Source: Ichthyophonus hoferi (lineage: Eukaryota; Opisthokonta; Ichthyosporea; Ichthyophonida; Ichthyophonidae). Taken from it: a stretch of 22,568 bases of DNA. The stretch spans positions 9,589 through 32,156 of the forward strand of contig NAOQ01000323.1 of the NCBI GenBank assembly GCA_002751075.1, given 5' to 3'. The position numbers and the translations under genes are program-made. The notes under the pieces are model-generated. The model ran no database searches and was not told the DNA's origin. It saw nothing but the letters and a program-made list of their open reading frames with translations. This document shows positions 20,401-22,568 of this stretch, piece after piece; position 1 is the stretch's first letter, and each line of letters starts with the position of its first letter.

Positions 20401-22248
20401 TTTGACTAGGAGTGGTCAGGGAGTCCCAGCCATAAGGCACCTGCATGTGGGCGCCCAGGGTCTCGGTCAGTGCAGACACCCCCTCCTGGCACAGCGTTAT
20501 ACGGTGCTGTGGGACAGACCCACCGGTTAGCTCTGATAGGTTAATGCACCACATGACCTACCAATCAAAGACTCCCACCATATTGCCTAGCAGAGGACAT
20601 TTCCATAATAAGCATTACTAAAATAGGGATCAGGGTGAGTCGCAATGAAACTAAATTAGGGTGGAGCCCTTGCAAATGATTCCCAACAAAGGTAGTCCAA
20701 TTATCCAACAAAAACACGGCTATTAGAAAGCCCGTAAGCAGGCGTCCTGGTATAGACATATTTAAGTATGAGAGAGGGAGGGGTAGGCAAGGCATGGCAT
20801 GGCCCCTAACCACAGGGGGGACCTACACTAGACAGATTCTTGATGACGTAGGTGGTGGGGAGGCGGCCCACTGGCTGGCCAAGTATGACGACATAACAGG
20901 CCTTGACGGGCCGCACCACTACAGGTATATAGCTGATCTCCTTCCCACTGGGGCCGCGCAGCTTGATGCTGAAGTTGGTCCCATTCTCTGCGTCCACTGC
21001 AAAGGGCCGACTCTCATAAACCACCCTATATCCCTTGGTTAGTTGCCCGCCAATATATGCTACCATACTACCAGGCTACTTGTACTCTAATATAACCTTA
21101 TATGGCTCACAGAGCCAGGTAATAAGTGGATCTAGGCTTCGTCCCACAACACAGCACATGCATCCACCCCTCACCCCACATTCTCATGCATATAACGGAT
21201 AATATCAGCCCCAAGCCAACAAGACAACAAGGACTTACCCCTCATGCCTCACTTGGATCTGAAGCTGCTTAGGATATCTACTGTCAGGCCTGCAGGAAAA
21301 GAGATCAAAATACACTCACTCACTATAATCACTCATAGTAAGTTAGTAGTGGCAATATTTTAATATCCGACCCTGCTATCCTATACAGTCCTAGTCTATG
21401 GCAGGCTGTATTAAGCCTGGGCAGTAGGCCTGTACTATTCCCTTGTATGTGCCTTTTGGTCATAGATGGGGCTATATGCACATACAACCTAGTAGTAGGG
21501 TGTAGTTCGGTTATATCAAGTATGTATCATGATACTAACGTATCATGATACATACTATATATGCGAGATGGCAACACATCCTATTCATTAACATTCACTC
21601 AATAAAGTGTCTTTGCTGACTTGACTATAAGTACCAGAGGAACCATACCCCCAATCTATATCTTTTCTCTATAAACCACCGCAACCTACCAATGAAACGG
21701 CAACCTCTGCCCCGGACGAATGACAGACGCGGGCTCATGGGGAGCATTGGACTGCACTTGACGGTACAGGATAGGGAGAGCGTACTGCAGGCAAGCCATG
21801 TTAGTGGGGTTGGGACAGGCCCTGTCTTAGTAGGCAGGGAACATTAGCCAAGCTAAGGTAGCCCTCCCTCTGTACATGTAATTACTAGATAGGCCATGTA
21901 TTTGGGGGACAATATATTAACAGCAGTCACCTACTAGGGTCTTCAATGAGCATAGCAGAATATAACAAAACAAAACACAACATAGCATAAGATAAAATAA
22001 GATAACATAACATAACATAGCATAACATAACATAACATAATATAACAAAACACAACATAATATAACATAATATAGCTTAATATCTCATAACATAACATAA
22101 CATAGCAATGAACTGCAAGGCCAAGCTTCACCAGGGGTAAGTCAGGGTAGGGTAGGATAAGGTACCTTATTAATAAGCATAATACCAGGTAGCAGCACAG
22201 TCACCTTCACTCGGTCAAATCGTCCCAGGCCTCGGCTGGTCTTCCCAG
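13322..22248 (-). CDS. VPS13: VPS13-family bridge-like lipid transfer protein, C-terminal about 1000 codons, 28 exons (5' end outside window)
   Basis: VPS13 proteins are rod-shaped lipid channels at membrane contact sites (family knowledge). Exons, in order of translation: 22248-22166, 21784-21690, 21289-21239, 21025-20827, 20506-20401, 20223-20156, 19737-19660, 19509-19396, 19135-19067, 18982-18895, 18617-18552, 18368-18286, 18087-17949, 17760-17697, 17391-17308, 17184-17077, 16921-16798, 16583-16527, 16359-16258, 16092-15934, 15869-15825, 15580-15511, 15388-15270, 15122-15003, 14463-14308, 14169-14035, 13913-13702, 13529-13322. They total 3002 nt, begin in phase 1 and end at TAG 13324-13322. 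Every junction is GT-AG and in phase. Order of parts: end of the VAB (SHR-BD) adaptor domain, C-terminal sheet region, ATG2_C/DH-like helices, PH-like domain. Whether it is the A/C, D or another subtype cannot be settled from this part. The channel-forming N-terminus lies beyond 22568. Confidence 0.93.
13731..13813 (-). repeat. VPS13: coding tandem repeat in VPS13 exon 27
   Basis: A unit spelling AGGGGATCTGGAGCCACGTC (plus strand) followed by a TTCCATAG motif occurs at 13731-13759 and 13785-13813, with a shortened copy between them. In protein it encodes MERRGSRSP, MERRYS and MEGRGSRSP. The reading frame is kept across copies. Confidence 0.8.
14464..15002 (-). other. VPS13 intron (539 nt), longest inside the seen part of the gene
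   Basis: It lies between the ATG2_C-like exon 24 and the PH-like exon 25, with GTATGT donor and TACAG acceptor. No hidden exon was recognised; the direct join gives SSRP followed by RLEAQV, in phase. Other VPS13 introns over 300 nt are 17392-17696, 19738-20155, 20507-20826, 21290-21689 and 21785-22165. Among these only the listed repeats were seen. Confidence 0.55.
15003..15869 (-). CDS. VPS13: VPS13 exons 21-24: ATG2_C/DH-like amphipathic helix region, apparently shortened
   Basis: This part of VPS13 resembles the C-terminus of ATG2 and associates with membranes and lipid droplets (family knowledge). Seen: GLAQGVSVAARAV (exon 21, only 45 nt), SLDDEYQKERVRRKEEA (exon 22, the near-universal DDEYQ block), ASGLTGMVEMPLQGAM (exon 23) and GMGKGLVGMVTKPVGGIGDF (exon 24, the strongest family signature in the window). 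The family block of the form K-(I/V)-L-G-S-x-D-x-x-G-N-P, expected right after QWYK, is not seen. The intron there is just 64 nt, and the spacer before DDEYQ is also short. Exon 23 starts after GAGCAG at 15389, the acceptor that keeps the frame. Confidence 0.85.
15934..18368 (-). CDS. VPS13: VPS13 exons 12-20: post-VAB linker and C-terminal beta-rich region
   Basis: Exon 12 (18368-18286) is a variable linker. Its acceptor at 18369 is the only AG that satisfies phase on both sides, so this exon is less certain than the rest. Exon 13 has SSGLCISLIDNQPVE, the family's GIGISLIN block, then the IGLRAMEFVYTE strand. Exons 14-15 give SIQVDNQLFSEP, matching the family LQIDNQL, and VVMAPLPE. Exons 16-17 give NPYFDLYLKIS and FLEEEFAYRVLSLF. 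Exon 18 is acidic (DDETALEPDPLQE). Exon 19 has YIEHLEIQPVDFYISI, like the family LHLHPIKIHLS block. Exon 20 has LYHAFDNPRAIF and RQYKQQLLSQWYK, matching the helix before the ATG2_C region. Confidence 0.85.
18552..22248 (-). CDS. VPS13: VPS13 exons (1-11 of those seen): last repeats of the VAB/SHR-BD domain
   Basis: The VAB domain is a row of beta-sandwich repeats that binds Pro-x-Pro adaptors; each repeat has an invariant Asn (family knowledge). Here I see GRFDRVKVTVLLPG then MLINK, and RPGQRLPFHW continuing into PDSRYPKQLQ across a split Trp codon. Next come FSIKLRGPSGKE and TYVIKNLSS, where the Asn of each repeat is visible. The later exons give VPYGWDSLTTPSQ, matching the family YAWDEP block, then GPYYYELNTL, SDKQLWYQD and GPTRVLQFSD. 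The short 51-nt exon at 21239-21289 fits both neighbours in phase. Weakest in this part is the junction after PSQ (donor GTTAGT at 20400). Confidence 0.88.
18775..18885 (-). repeat. tRNA-like sequence, possibly SINE-derived, inside a VPS13 intron
   Basis: On the minus strand, TGGCGTGGTGG (18875-18865) resembles a pol III A box. It is followed by a 5-bp anticodon-like stem CTAGA/TTTAG around a 7-nt loop CTTGGGG, which would place TGG as the anticodon. About 65 nt further on, GGTTTCCATCC (18800-18790) is a degraded B box. No good T stem or acceptor stem forms, so it is not a working tRNA; a tRNA-derived SINE head or a dead tRNA copy fits better. Confidence 0.35.
20098..20123. repeat. short (TGTAG)n tandem repeat
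   Basis: About five copies of TGTAG lie in the VPS13 intron 19738-20155. This is simple-sequence slippage with no further feature seen. Confidence 0.85.
21519..21556. repeat. perfect 17-bp inverted repeat with 4-nt loop in a VPS13 intron
   Basis: AGTATGTATCATGATAC (ending at 21535) is followed by TAAC and then its exact reverse complement up to 21556. Each arm also contains the self-palindrome GTATCATGATAC. It lies in the 400-nt intron 21290-21689 and would fold as a stable hairpin in the VPS13 pre-mRNA. Confidence 0.85.
21955..22108. repeat. imperfect pentanucleotide (CATAA)n satellite
   Basis: Runs of CATAA with TATAA, CAAAA and CATAG variants fill this part of the VPS13 intron 21785-22165. 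On the minus strand it spells TTATG repeats, which make a spurious Cys-Tyr-Val-Met-Leu open frame. Confidence 0.9.
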
Positions 22249-22507
22249 CTGTGTACGTGTACCCACCCCGATCCATCAGATAATAGAACAATAGTTTAGG
22301 GCGAGAGAGTAGACACTGTCAAATGTTATTATCTTTTCATTTGTAAGAGGGCCCTGAAAAGCACAGGCTTGATGGTCTTAACAATTTGGCCCCACATACA
22401 TACTAGCAATCTTAACCACACCGAGCTTAGGGGACCAACCGTAAGATAGGGTAATAATAGAACTAATGGTTGGGCCAAACAGAGACAAATAAATAAATAA
22501 CAATACG
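22249..22507 (-). other. partial VPS13 intron upstream of the first visible exon
   Basis: The first exon seen begins after TACACAG in phase 1, so at least one exon lies beyond the window. No further VPS13-like peptide was found between here and the right edge. Confidence 0.55.
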
Positions 22508-22518
22508 GAGAGAGAGAG

Positions 22519-22568
<50 letters not shown>
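22508..22568. repeat. (GA)n microsatellite at window edge
   Basis: The dinucleotide GA repeats to the last base, with a short GATA interruption near 22521-22528. It probably continues past the window and may mark a contig or assembly edge. Confidence 0.95.

Noticed and set aside
21943-22131. Minus-strand open frame rich in Cys-Tyr-Val-Met-Leu
   Set aside because: It is a translation of the (CATAA)n satellite, not a membrane protein.
1-22568. Bacterial or archaeal operons, CRISPR arrays, rRNA genes
   Set aside because: None seen. Both genes are split by GT-AG introns, and no direct-repeat and spacer array or rRNA-like sequence was noticed on either strand.

Overview
This window is nuclear DNA from an intron-rich eukaryote. 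Two conserved protein genes lie on the minus strand, both cut into many short exons by GT-AG introns. The organism cannot be named from the sequence. Both proteins read like opisthokont or early-animal homologues, and introns are very dense (14 in a 435-residue protein, and at least 27 in about 1000 codons of the second). An intron-rich holozoan or early-branching animal is my best guess, held with low confidence.

Layout on plus-strand coordinates. 1-5294 is visibly AT-richer and holds no intact gene. It contains a decayed Ty1/copia retrotransposon fragment (about 1750-3165, minus strand), a short possible MITE (4377-4594) and an unassigned 60-codon open stretch (798-977). 5295-11338 is a complete 15-exon gene for Trm11, the catalytic subunit of the tRNA guanosine-10 N2-methyltransferase. 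11339-13321 is AT-rich intergenic DNA. 13322-22248 is the 3' part of a VPS13-family lipid-transfer gene: 28 exons with about 1000 codons, ending at its natural stop. The rest of VPS13 lies beyond the right edge. The window ends in a partial intron and a (GA)n repeat.

The two genes are tandem on the same strand but functionally unrelated: Trm11 modifies tRNA, and VPS13 moves lipids at membrane contact sites. I see no operon-like link. Every exon was placed by matching the protein family and then checked for GT-AG borders and continuous reading phase. All 15 Trm11 exons and all 28 VPS13 exons join in frame, which is strong internal support.

The points most worth a second look are: a VPS13 C-terminal (ATG2_C/DH-like) region that seems to lack a conserved block; a tRNA-like SINE-like sequence in a VPS13 intron; a perfect 17-bp intronic hairpin; a possible MITE; an 801-nt open frame antisense to VPS13; and a tandemly repeated Ser/Arg-rich insert in the VPS13 PH-like domain.
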